Part shown: in pieces, positions 1 through 10,076 of the stretch
How the letters are laid out: each line of letters opens with the position of its first letter
Numbering within the stretch: position 1 is the first letter of the stretch
Source: Cichorium intybus
Lineage: Eukaryota > Streptophyta > Magnoliopsida > Asterales > Asteraceae
Direction: 5' to 3'
Assembly: GCA_023525715.1 (NCBI GenBank)
Contig: CM042011.1
Coordinates: 682,001 to 746,000 of the forward strand
DNA: 64,000 bases
Program-made: the position numbers and the translations under genes
The notes under the pieces: generated by a model
What the model was told of the DNA's origin: nothing
The model's database searches: none
What the model saw: the letters and a program-made list of their open reading frames with translations, nothing else

Positions 1-1
1 G

Positions 2-511
2 ACAAGAGAACATGAAGAAGAAGACATCGATGAAGCAGCAATGGTCATCGGGGATGAAGAGGAAGAACAAGAAATGGAGGTTGATTTAACCAACAAATCA
101 TTTGAGTGCCCAACTAGGTTCAATCCAGATGTAGAATGGAAGAAGCAGGTGCCTGTATTAGGTATGAGGTTCGAAAACCCTAAACAACTAAAAACAATGC
201 TTTGTAATTATGCTGTGGCAAATGGGTATCATTTATGTTACAAAAAGAATGATAGTAAAAGGTTGTTAGTTAAATGTTGTCAAGGTGATTGCAGTTTTAA
301 ACTATGGGGATCATGGATGAGTGAAGAAAAGTCATTTCAAATTAAGTCCCTTAGAGAAGAACATAATTGTGCAAGGAATTTTAGGTTGGGCTCTATTGTG
401 ACGTATGCTTGGATTGGAAGCCACTACACCAATGAGATATTACACAAACAGAAAATGAGTGTTAGACTCCTTAGGGAAGAGGTGAAGAAGGATTTTGACA
501 ATGTACTTTAA
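2..511 (+). pseudogene. MULE (Mutator-like) transposase N-terminal fragment, truncated
   Basis: The frame is open from the left edge of the window, so the true start lies outside; the first visible Met is at 41. It ends at a TAA at 509-511. After an acidic stretch, a segment of about 110 residues reads GMRFENPKQLKTMLCNYAV, then YKKNDSKRLLVKC, then a cysteine pair (KCCQGDCSFKLW) and a His-Cys pair in EEHNCARNF. This is the look of the plant MuDR transposase N-terminal DNA-binding domain (MULE/FAR1-related), which binds transposon ends. The match fades after VRLLREEVKKDF, just where a MULE would continue toward its zinc-finger and catalytic DDE regions; neither follows. The break falls in a run of similar short repeats (GACAATGTACTT at about 497 and 579). 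I read it as a truncated transposase relic. A spliced continuation elsewhere cannot be excluded. Confidence 0.65.
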
Positions 512-670
512 CAATTCCATGAATGTACTTTCACAACAACAGATCCATACACCAGTTTAACGAATTAACTTAACATGATGACAATGTACTTAGACAGATC
601 CATACATTACTTGAATCAATTTTAACTTTTTTTATCAATTTTGACAATCTACTTTCACAGTTCCAATTTT

Positions 671-797
671 TCCAACCACATGAAAACCATTTATGCAAAA
701 TACTTCCATACAACAGATCCTTGGCTTTCATACAACAGATCCTTGCTAAAAATGGGTTTCCAACCACATGACAACCATTTATGCAAAATACTTCCAT
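671..797. repeat. 39-bp direct repeat (671-709 and 759-797)
   Basis: The segment beginning TCCAACCACATG and ending AATACTTCCAT occurs twice with one mismatch. Related CAACAGATCC words lie between and before the copies. The surrounding 512-1025 interval carries no gene I can support and is probably degraded transposon sequence downstream of the MULE fragment. Confidence 0.75.
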
Positions 798-1025
798 TAC
801 TTAGTTAAAGCCATTACACAAATTGGCAAACCGTTGTCCAATCACCACCACTACCAGTTAAACATGAACATATTAGACCTAACCGACCACCAAAATTAAC
901 ATCATCATATTCGACCAAAAAGACCACCAAAATGCCTTCACTAGAAGGACTTCCCTTGTTAACCTAAACAGAACAAACCAAGACTACTTAATAAGCTAGA
1001 TAAACGACTTGCCCACCCAAGAAGG

Positions 1026-1298
1026 TCACTTGAACAAGACAAATCCCACACCGATGGCTGCCAAGCAAACCAGCCCACCGATGAACACGGATTTGATCAC
1101 CTTCTTCACGTTGTTCAGCTCCACCCGTAGTCTCGCATTTTCACCTTGGACACGATTTATACCAGCCTCGATCTCTTCGCGAACGAGGGCCATCTCCAGC
1201 TGCAGCGCCACATTCAGGTAATCCTCGGTGGTTTGCTCGTTAGCGATGATATCATGGACATTGAACTCGTTGAACAAGAAACCCATGTTATCCTCCAT
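1026..1298 (-). CDS. Unrecognised 90-aa protein, coiled coil plus C-terminal membrane segment
   Basis: The ORF is 90 codons plus stop on the minus strand. I chose the ATG at 1298 (start MEDNMGFLFNEF) rather than the upstream Met at 1331, because a TATA box at 1413-1420 and an AT-rich leader precede it and the upstream codons look like leader. Residues about 25-70 are rich in Glu, Leu, Arg and Asn (EMALVREEIEAGIN, ENARLRVELNNVKK) and fit an amphipathic helix or coiled coil. Residues about 70-89 are hydrophobic (VFIGGLVCLAAIGVGFVLF) and end the protein with a single Lys, like a tail-anchored membrane protein. I do not recognise the family. Codon use and GC content are higher than the surroundings, which favours a real gene or a recently captured exon. 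It could be the last exon of a longer gene or a fragment carried by the neighbouring MULE relic. Confidence 0.5.
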   Translation of the reverse strand: MEDNMGFLFNEFNVHDIIANEQTTEDYLNVALQLEMALVREEIEAGINRVQGENARLRVELNNVKKVIKSVFIGGLVCLAAIGVGFVLFK

Positions 1299-1412
1299 GA
1301 TCGTCAAATACCTGCAACAATGGACAAACAAGACAAAGAAGAGAGTTTGATTTTCGGACTGTTTTAGCGAAATTGGGTAACGATGTCTTCAATTTGTTCA
1401 AATTAGGGCTTG

Positions 1413-1420
1413 TATTTATA
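1413..1420 (-). promoter_or_regulatory. TATA box for the 90-aa ORF
   Basis: TATAAATA on the minus strand, 115 bp upstream of the chosen ATG. That leaves room for a leader of about 80 nt. No other strong TATA box lies between it and the ORF. Confidence 0.45.
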
Positions 1421-1564
1421 ATGGGGACCGGATTTCAAAACCTTGGGGACCAAGTCGATCACAGTACAAAATTACCTCACCCTTACCTAGCCTCGCGGAC
1501 GTCATCTTCTTCTGGACACGCAAGCAGACGACTACCAAGTGGGTTTGGCTACCGGCAATTGTAA

Positions 1565-2817
1565 GTCATTTCCCCAATTTAACCGGTTTATGTACACTTT
1601 ATGCCCCTCAAGAGCAAATAAAACATTTCAGGGACTAAATAGACCAAGTACTAAGACGTTATGGGGTTTAGGTGTCATTTTGCCTTATTAAAATGAAAAC
1701 TAAGGAATAAAGTTCACCCCATTTGAAAATTTTCCGAAAAATTCGCCAAATCAACAGCCATTCATTATCCCATGCACCAAAATTAGCGATTTTCAATTAC
1801 ATAACCAAGAATACGAGAAAACCCTAATCGGATTGCAATGAAAACTACATAATTATCAATCTACGAACCCTAATTCTTCAACTCCCACTGAAATTTGACA
1901 CAAAATCAAAAGATTAAACCATATCGTTCCACAAACCAAATGTACAAAATCCAAAAATCTATTTAAAACTGTTTATAATCATAATAAAAAATCAAGAGGT
2001 TGTTCAGAAACAAAGAACTTGTAATCGAGAATCAAAACTAAAATCGCAAATTAATATACACACAAAAACCTAAATCGACGTGAAGGGGAAACGTAATTTG
2101 ATATTACCTCTTGAAAGTCTTTTAAGATATTAACATGCTCCTTAAAATATTTTCTTCCATCTGAAAAATCCACTTCTCTTTCATAGCTTTCAAAATTGCA
2201 TATGCAGAGAACCCCAGCCATGGATGGAAATTGATACAAAAATCAATAAGCAATGTTAGATGATAAATATAGCCATTGGAAACAATGATATTTCACTCGA
2301 TGGAGGGAGAAAGACGATGTGAAAAGGGAGGTGGACTATGAAGCCAAGGCAAACCCAATTGTTTAACCTTAAGATCCATAGGTCGAAAACTTATGAAAAG
2401 GAAAGTCGCGAGATTTAGGGGAATTCAAAATTTTCAAACATGCGAGAAGCTTTAAACATAAAAGATAATTCTTGACATGATTCTCATTCAACCCTTTCCA
2501 TTCAATATTGAGAAAGTTTACCTTCGGGTTGGAAGAATTAGAAGAAGATAACTCTTTTGTGGTTGAAGTTACATTCCATTTAGCCCATCCCTTCCTTCCC
2601 AATCACTAAAAACTCATTATTTTGTCCAAATTTACGGTTTTCCTTTGGATCGCGGTTCTAAAACCCCCTAGAAAATCGCAACGTTAATATGTAGAAAACC
2701 TCGCAATTGGTGCTGCCAGTCCCACCAAAAATACTACCATATATTTGTTTCTTCGTTCAATGATTCTTACTGATAAGCGACCTCCGTATAAGTGAAATTA
2801 TTGAGAGAATGAGCTAA
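1565..2817. other. No gene recognised
   Basis: AT-rich sequence with short ORFs on the minus strand (up to 77 codons, near 2369-2602) that show no domain, no clear splice context and no codon bias. I see no transposon ends here. Confidence 0.5.
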
Positions 2818-3601
2818 TTTAGTTGCTAATAGATAGGAATTAAAATTTTAAATTTGGAATGCGATTAATTGAAAAATACGATTTAAACCAAATAATGAAG
2901 AAAATGACATGTGTCATTCTAGCTTCTAAGACATGCCACTTGGCAACTAAAAGCCCTTGTTTATTAGTGTGCCATCCTTTTAAGGCCTTTATTTGCTACA
3001 TGACATTCTAAATTTACTTAAATGAAAATTCAAAATAAATCCGAATAAATCAGGTATAGATCCAGAAAATCACAATCAGAATTCAAAAAAGCCCCTAAAA
3101 TATAGGTAGTCTATCCTTTAATTGAAATACAAGCAATTAGAAAAACAAAACAAAAAATTGATTGTAAGCCTTCTATAGTTCCGTATAAATATTCCCTATA
3201 CTTGGATTACGTTATAATTTTGAACCGATATATTAAAAATAAATCTGATTTAAATATATTTTTTAAAGTTAAACTATATCTAATTATTAAAAAGGAAACA
3301 TGTTGTAATCGCACAAAATGCGTTCATGACAACTCATGGAAAAGAAAAAAAATCTATTAGACCAAATTTTATCCAAACTTCATCCTTGGAACTCGATGGC
3401 ATAAAATGGATTTAAATCATATATTGGTTTGGTGTGTAACGAAAATAAAAAGTTTAGTTGCTAATAGATAGGAATCAAAATTTTAAATTTGGAATGTGAT
3501 TAATTGAAAAATATGACTTAAACCAAATAATGAAGAAAATGACATACGACATTCTAGCTTCTAAGACATGCCATTTGGCAACTAAAAGGCCTTGTTTATT
3601 A
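2818..3601. repeat. 149-bp direct repeat (2818-2966 and 3453-3601)
   Basis: Both copies start TTTAGTTGCTAATAGATAGG and end CTTGTTTATTA, with roughly a dozen differences, and are separated by about 490 bp of AT-rich DNA. The second copy ends five bases before the CTAG terminus of a Helitron. The interval between the copies contains nothing I can name. Confidence 0.85.
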
Positions 3602-3606
3602 CTATA

Positions 3607-3637
3607 CTAGGTTAGAAACCCGTGTAATACACGGGTT
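3607..3637 (-). mobile_element. Helitron 3' terminus (hairpin plus CTAG)
   Basis: On the minus strand a 9-bp stem with a 3-nt loop (core ACCCGTGT-ATT-ACACGGGT, 3617-3637) is followed seven bases later by CTAG (3607-3610), and the next host base is T. A GC-rich hairpin about 10 nt before a terminal CTRR and insertion between A and T are the standard Helitron 3' end. The matching 5' TC end, expected at higher coordinates, was not found. Confidence 0.7.
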
Positions 3638-3879
3638 GATTAAAAAATATATAAAATAATATAAAAAATATTAATATTGCAGATGATAAACTTGTCATTT
3701 GTGAATTTTGTTTATTTTGATATTTTATATTATATGATAAATTTTGCTGGTTTTAGATAGAAATTACGAACGCTATGTTCAAATAAAATATGATTAAAAT
3801 AAAGAATAAGTACCAAAAATAATAAAAAATAATGCTAAAAATAAAAGACGTAATAATAATTCAAAATGCTCGAAATTCT

Positions 3880-4618
3880 TCTTTGTATAATATTCCAAGT
3901 TCAATTTTTTCATTTCTTTGTTATTTTTCCCAACATAATATTCCAAGTCATAACATCGAAACACGTAACCAATAACATCTATATCAGTTACAAAATAATT
4001 TGTTAGTATACATATAAAGATATTAATAATTAAAATTTCATAAAAAGTTTGTGCACTAACCAATTGGTGTTTTCTCCTGAATCTTGTTATCCATAATTGT
4101 TTGGTAATCCACAAATGAAAAGCCATATAAAGAACCTCGAAAATCAGCACAACTTGTAACTTTCATTTTGAATTGCAATTCAAGTTTGTTTTCATTTTCC
4201 ACCAACTTATTAAGTGAAACTTGCATACCGAGGAACGGATTCTCCATGTAAAAAGCAACATTATCTTTAAGTATTTTCTCAAATTTCGGTATACATATTC
4301 TTGGCACACATGCCTGGATTTGATTTCCCTGATAATAAAAATCAAAATAATATAAATAATAAGAATGACATATAAGAAATTAGTTATTTGTTACATAATA
4401 AGTCCAAATCTACTATAACTAATAATAAAATTAAAGTAGGAAAATAAACGTAATTACACAAATACCTGTTCGTCGATTAAAATCATTTCGATAGAATATT
4501 TCTCATTCGGGTTGTCAAATAGCATTTGGTTCCACATACGGATGACTGCAACTTTTAAGGTGAAGTCGTCTTTCAAAACATGAAGCTCGCTAATGTGGGT
4601 GATTTGTTTAGACTCCAT
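3880..4618 (-). pseudogene. RPA70-like OB-fold protein, truncated; probably Helitron-borne
   Basis: Three exons on the minus strand splice in frame. Exon 1 is 4618-4466 (51 codons, starting MESKQITHISELHVLKDD; donor GTATT). Exon 2 is 4328-4061 (acceptor TATCAG, donor GTTAGT, phase 1). Exon 3 starts at 3978 after GATATAG, giving DVIGYVFRC. The N-terminal residues through IEMILIDEQGNQIQA, then PKFEKIL, resemble the first OB-fold of plant replication protein A large-subunit homologues, which bind single-stranded DNA. The D-V-I-G motif opens the second OB-fold. Similarity ends after KKLNLEY, where an 11-nt word is repeated, so the second OB-fold is lost. RPA-like genes are frequent passengers of plant Helitrons, and this one points toward the adjacent Helitron 3' end. 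I infer a decayed element cargo, not a working RPA subunit. Confidence 0.65.
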
Positions 4619-5674
4619 TAAACTGTACGTAGAAAAAAAATTGTAACATGTATTTTGAGAATAAAATTGGCAGAAAAGGTATATTTGAAATTAAAAAAAT
4701 AACTCTAAATTATTTTATTCAACTTTAAAATACAAATAAAAGTATAAAAAATAAAGTAGAATAAAACTTAATTTATTAGATCATTACTATGTATACTTTT
4801 TCTTTAAATCGGTATCTTCAAATCAATTTTCTTTTCTCTTTTGCAATATCAGTCCGTTTTATTTTCTAAGGGTTTTTTCTCGCCTAACTTTTCCGATGGA
4901 CGAAAGAAGAGTGGAGTTCGGGGGAAGGAAGAGATTCCGACAATACGGTGGTCGGAATGGAACTCCTAAGGGAGTGAAAGAGAGTTAGTGAGAGAGTAAG
5001 GATGAGGGGAAGGAAGAAGTGAGACTGGAGGCGGATCGTGCATCGGCGTTGGTGAGAGCATGACCAGCTCAGACTCCATCGACAGAGGTGGAGGATGGTC
5101 GGTTTGAATCATCGTCGCTGAGGACGGACAGCGGATCGAGACTGTCGAGTGGGGCGTATCGCCAGTGGGCGTGAATTACCGGTGAGGGAGGCGTGGAAAA
5201 TCATGTAACAACCGGAAGTTATGGGTGACGATCCGAACCTTGGCGCCATAGACAAGTGAGTCACCGGGATGCGAAGGTGTTGGAGGCCTTTAGGCGTTGC
5301 CGACGAGAGGTACTTTCTCTCCCATTGAACTCTGATTCGGATTATATATTTAAATTGTTATTGGGATATTGGATTCAATTGCTTTGGGCTCCCATAAAAC
5401 CCCCTGTTTGTCAGTAACTTCTCTAAGATCAAAATGAGGTCATTAGCGACTTAATCGACAATGGGAGTTAAAAAGTTTTGAAGTAAGATCTGAATATTGT
5501 GTGTTTGAATTTGGATTAAATACATATGCTTACGGACTTCTGTTAGAGATTAAAAACATAGCAGTCGACCTAGACTTTAATAATCTAGACTTTAATGATA
5601 GACAAAGCCCTCATATTTTTGTATTTGATAACTTGAACATGATGACAAACACTTTGAAAACCACTATATATGTG
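4619..5674. other. No gene recognised
   Basis: 4619-4860 is AT-rich and could be leader or promoter of the RPA-like pseudogene. 4860-5310 is purine-rich and GC-richer, with stop codons in all frames. 5560-5610 holds two short CTAGACTTTAAT words that reappear just past the copia insertion at 15709. Confidence 0.45.
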
Positions 5675-5679
5675 CTACA

Positions 5680-6973
5680 TGTTGAAAAATATATTTTTGT
5701 ATGTGACAATCACTGAAATAAGATGAACTGTTATTATCTAACAAATATTATCAGTTTATTTCAGATTACGTGAATTAGAGATCAAAGACAAGAATAAATC
5801 AAGACCCGAGAAACTTTGAGAAAACATCCAAACCTGAGGAAGTAACGCTACAAACCAAAGAGCAAAATACAAAATATCACACTGCTACAGCAATCACGAC
5901 GCGACAGACACAGTGGTCGCGACGTGAAGAAGAAGCAAAGCAGAAGACCAAAACTCCACAGCGATCGCGACGCGACGGAGATGGTGGTTGCGACGCGAAG
6001 ACCTCCAACGCGAAGGCTCCAACGCGACACCACCAACTTTCTAATCGCGAGACTACCAACCCAACGCACTAACCAGTGGCCGACCAAAAGCACCCCGACA
6101 CAGGCACCTTCACGACGCGACGGACCTCCTGGTCGCGACGCGAACGCTGTGTTCAGTGACTATAAATAAGATGCAAACCTCTTGCCATTCTAGTGCAGAA
6201 AATCATACAACACACACATATTATCCAAGGTCCATACACTCTAATCCACGACCAAACAGCTCAAAATTCTGATATTTCTGCATTTGGCAACGAGGATCAA
6301 ACCGCAAAACCGCAAGAAACAAAACCTCCACCCGACACCAAACTTCAAACCTCCAAACAACCCTTACCCGAAACCAAACTCCAAACCTCTAAACAACCTC
6401 TACCCGACACCAAAAATCACCAAAACCTCATCTTACCGTGAAGAACAAGAAATCGACATATCAAGAAAAACGCTATCTTCCGCAGCTATCGATAAGTTCT
6501 TTTAAAATTATATGTGTCGTTATTGATTTATTTAAACTGCTATAAATCAACTGTACCAAATTTCCTATACATCCGAATTGAACCGTGACAACGAAAACAC
6601 ATGTGGACTGTATTTAACCGAGACATCTAACTTCTAACTTCTAACCTTTTTATTTTATTGTAAAAACACGTTATCGTTGATAATGGCGTTTATTACATCT
6701 AACATCTAACTTCTAACTTCTAACATTTTTATTTTATTGTAAAAACACGTTATCGTTGATAATGGCGTTTATTACATATAACCTCTAACTTCTAACATTT
6801 ACTTTATTTACCGCCTTCTGTCTATTTAAATACTGTCTAGTTTAGATTTACCGCTTTATTTTATTCCGTAACTCTTATTTATTCCGCATATTATAGATAA
6901 AATACATATCTGTCACACGGTAAACGGCTTAAAAAACCTTACTCGTGGAGATCAGTAATCGTATTTTTCAACA
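5680..6973 (+). repeat. Copia 5' LTR
   Basis: TG...CA bounded, 1,294 bp. It has three visible parts. 5885-6150 is a cluster of GC-rich words such as GCGACGCGA and TCGCGACG. A TATA box lies at 6161-6168. 6600-6790 is a T/A-rich region with a tandem repeat of about 79 bp (the word CACGTTATCGTTGATAATGG at 6667 and 6746) flanked by TCTAACTTCTAAC words. Small ORFs here are by-products of the composition. Confidence 0.95.
6161..6168 (+). promoter_or_regulatory. TATA box of copia LTR
   Basis: TATAAATA directly after the GC-rich cluster, repeated at 14885-14892 in the 3' LTR. It probably fixes the U3/R boundary about 30 bp downstream. Confidence 0.65.
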
Positions 6974-6975
6974 AT

Positions 6976-6987
6976 TGGTATCAGAGC
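6976..6987 (+). other. Primer-binding site, tRNA-iMet
   Basis: TGGTATCAGAGC, complementary to the 3' end of plant initiator tRNA-Met, two bases after the LTR end. Confidence 0.95.
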
Positions 6988-7262
6988 TCGTGTGATTTAA
7001 TCTGAAATTTTTGTCGTGAACTTTTGTGTAGCGTTTTTATAAACCACCAATAAGTTTCCTTTAAAAATTTCATCTTAATATCACTTGTTCATCAAAAAAA
7101 AAATATATTATTAAAAATATTAAAAAAAAACATTTAAAAATTACTTGTGTGATTTATTTTGAAAATTTTTGTCGAAAACTTTTGTGTAGCGTTTTTATAA
7201 ACCACCAATAAGTTTTCTTTAAAAATTTCATTTTAACAACACATTTTCGTTAACAAAAAAAA

Positions 7263-10076
7263 ATGTCTTCCGCAAACTACTCAAACATAAATTCTGTATC
7301 TATTGCTAACAGTATAGGTTCAGGTACTCGAGCACCCATTCTTATTCCCGAAGAATATAAATCATGGGTAGGTCGTATGAATCTTCATCTCAACTCTATA
7401 AGTGAAGACGTGTGGAAATGTGTAGACGGATCTCTACCAGATAACATGACCTCTCTTACGAGTAACTTGGATATACTAAATGAGAGGAAGAAACTTGAAC
7501 TTCAAGCCAAAAAGGAGCTTGTGTCTGGAATACCCCACAGTATTCTAAGCCAAATGAATGATATAATCCTTTTAACTGCAAACCAAATTTGGCAAACCTT
7601 GAAAAATCGTTTTGAAGGAAATGAGAGAATCATTGAAAACAAGAAAACATCTGTTTTAAACGAATTTGACAACTTCAAAATGTTTTCACATGAGACCATC
7701 CATGATGCTCATGACAGATTCAATCTCATTACCATCAAAATGAATAATTTGGGCATCAAAAAGTCACAGCATGAGATAAACCTCAAATTTTTAAACAACC
7801 TTTATGAAAGCTGGAAAATGGTCAAACTAATCATTCAGGGAAATCCGGCAATTCATACTGAATCTTTGTACAATCTGTACGGAGAATTACAATCGTATGA
7901 ATCCTCGATTGACCCACCAACGTCTACTTCTTTTGGAGGACCACTTGCTTTGTTGTCAACATCCTCTCAAAACCAAACACATTTTCATGATCAAAGTCAA
8001 ATTGATTTAAATCAAAACCAAGCTTTTTCAAATAATTCTTGTGACTTGTCTGATCCAAATAATGAAGCTGATTACCAACAATTATGTGCTTTGGTAGCAA
8101 ACACTAATCTCGAGAGATTTTTGCCACATCATAATCAATCAAACTTCAGACCAAATTTTCAACAAAGATCCACTTTTGGACAAAACTTTCAGAATCGCGG
8201 TTTTCAAAATAATAACAACTCTTATAATAACCAAAGTTCTGGATTTCAGCAAAATCATTCAAAACCATCTCAACAGAAACAAACTCAAACATCTGAAAGA
8301 CCAGCCGTTAAGAGCCAAAGGGCTGACAATAACGATGATGATGACGACGTAATCATTTGTCACAAATGCAAAGGACTAAATCATTATGCCCGAGATTGTC
8401 GAGCCAAAGTCAAGGTCAAAGACTCAGCCTACTATGCTCAAAAAGCCGAAGAGCTGAAGAAACAAGAACAGAAAGCAAAGCAAAAAGCTTTGATGGCATT
8501 CCACGAACCTAGCGTGGAATACTGGCCAACTTCTGATGATGAAACAGATACTGAACCAGCTCAGTCAAACTTCTGCTTCATGGCTGACAATGAACCAACC
8601 ACAAGAGCTCCATATGTCATCGATCAGGTATGGTCTATGATCTCAGATCTCGGTCTTTCAAGAACACCATTTGAGTCCCACATGACTAAGATTGAGAACA
8701 GTCTAAAAGCTGATCTCAGACTGTATCATGACACAATAGTCAAATCTGATATCTACAAATCTGAATTACAAACCTTGCAACTCTGATTTGGAGAATCCAC
8801 AAGGACTAGAGACAAACTTGAAAGAGACATCGAACGAAAATCTGAAGAAAATAATCACATCCTAGAACAATTAAATGAAGCTCTAAAACAGAAAAGGGAC
8901 TTAGAAATAAAAAATCAATCTGTTATTTCATCTGAAATAAAAGATACCTTAGAAAAGGAAGTCCTTCAGTTAAAACAAAAAGTTCAAGATTTAACTGACA
9001 AAAACACTAGTTTAATTCTAAAACAAGATGATTCTTCAAAGCAAATCAAATTTCTTGAATCCGAAAATCAAAGATTTCAAGGAAAACTGGATTCTATCAA
9101 TATTGCCAGAAAATTAAGTGATGATGTTTTCACTAAAGCAAATAACTTGGGAACTGGCAAAATTGATACAAATTATAAACCGGGAATTGGAAGAGAATCT
9201 TTTGAAAATGAAGAGACTGAAAAGAAAAATGGGAAAATTTGTGAAAACTCTAAATCACCTCTACCAGATTTTTTCTTATCTGCTAGTGAGGACGATTCAG
9301 ATGATGAAACAGTTATCAACTGCAGCCCAGTTGATATCTTTTTCAACAAATCATTCAAAAGAGTTGTAAAATCTGAATCAGACTCTGCTAGTTCAGTAAC
9401 TCATCAATTGAGATCTACTAAACTAACAAAGAATGATGGCACAATCAAACTTGAAAATTTCTTAAATGGAGAAAATTCTGATCATCAAAATGGTAGTACT
9501 TCTGCTCCAACTGTATTTCCCTCTTTAAACTCAACCTTTATTGGAAAGAACAGTCTGGGACAAAAGTATTCAAAGAAACAACAGACAAATAAACAACCCA
9601 TTCAAGCTGTCTTTAAACCAAAAGAACAAAGCAAGCCCATTGTTTTCAAAGAAAAACCTTTGAAACCAATCGCTGTGCCACAAAAACAAACCTTTAATCC
9701 AAAACAAAAACCTTTTCAAAAACCGATTCAAAGTCACTTTCAAAAGATAAACTTCAATCTCTCAAGGAACTTTCATAAACCATCATTTCATTAAAATCCA
9801 TTCAATCATCAAAGTGTTTTCCAAAACCATCCAGACCCCAGATACAAAGAAAGATTATCAAACAGACCTTCACATATAGGATACTTTTCACAAAATCAGA
9901 AATCATTTCAACTGACAGGTTTTCAAAAACAAATCTTAAATTGGGAAAATCTGATAAGTCAAATCAAGCCTCAACCACTTCGTCAAATTAACAGAAACCA
10001 TAATGATTTCAAATCACCGAAAACCATTAACAAATCAGGACCCACCATGGTTTGGGTACCTAAACTTTCTGTCTAA
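7263..10076 (+). pseudogene. Copia Gag region, one frame broken by stops
   Basis: From the ATG at 7263 a single reading frame runs to the protease. It is interrupted by TGA at 8784-8786, TAA at 9792-9794 and TAA at 10074-10076. The first 507 codons hold a Gag capsid-like segment (YKSWVGRMNLHLNSI, then IWQTLKNRFEGNE and LNEFDNFKMF), a long Asn/Gln-rich linker, and a CCHC zinc knuckle CHKCKGLNHYARDC (C-X2-C-X4-H-X4-C, about residue 369) that packages RNA. Past the TGA the frame continues as a charged, coiled-coil-like stretch and then a Lys/Gln/Pro-rich tail ending near MVWVPK. A WVPK-type end just before the protease is common in plant copia polyproteins. The last TAA directly before the protease could be a natural gag/pol stop; the first two look like damage. 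Confidence 0.85.

Noticed and set aside
1332..1570. GRF-type zinc-finger exon upstream of the 90-aa ORF
   Set aside because: No Cys-Cys-His-Cys pattern on the minus strand there, and joining candidate splice sites gives an immediate stop.
4857..5310. Purine-rich GC-richer block as a coding exon
   Set aside because: Frequent stops in all frames and no domain.
5848..6505. Small ORFs within the copia LTR, repeated at 14572-15229
   Set aside because: They follow the GC-rich non-coding repeats, appear in several overlapping frames and both strands, and show no domain.
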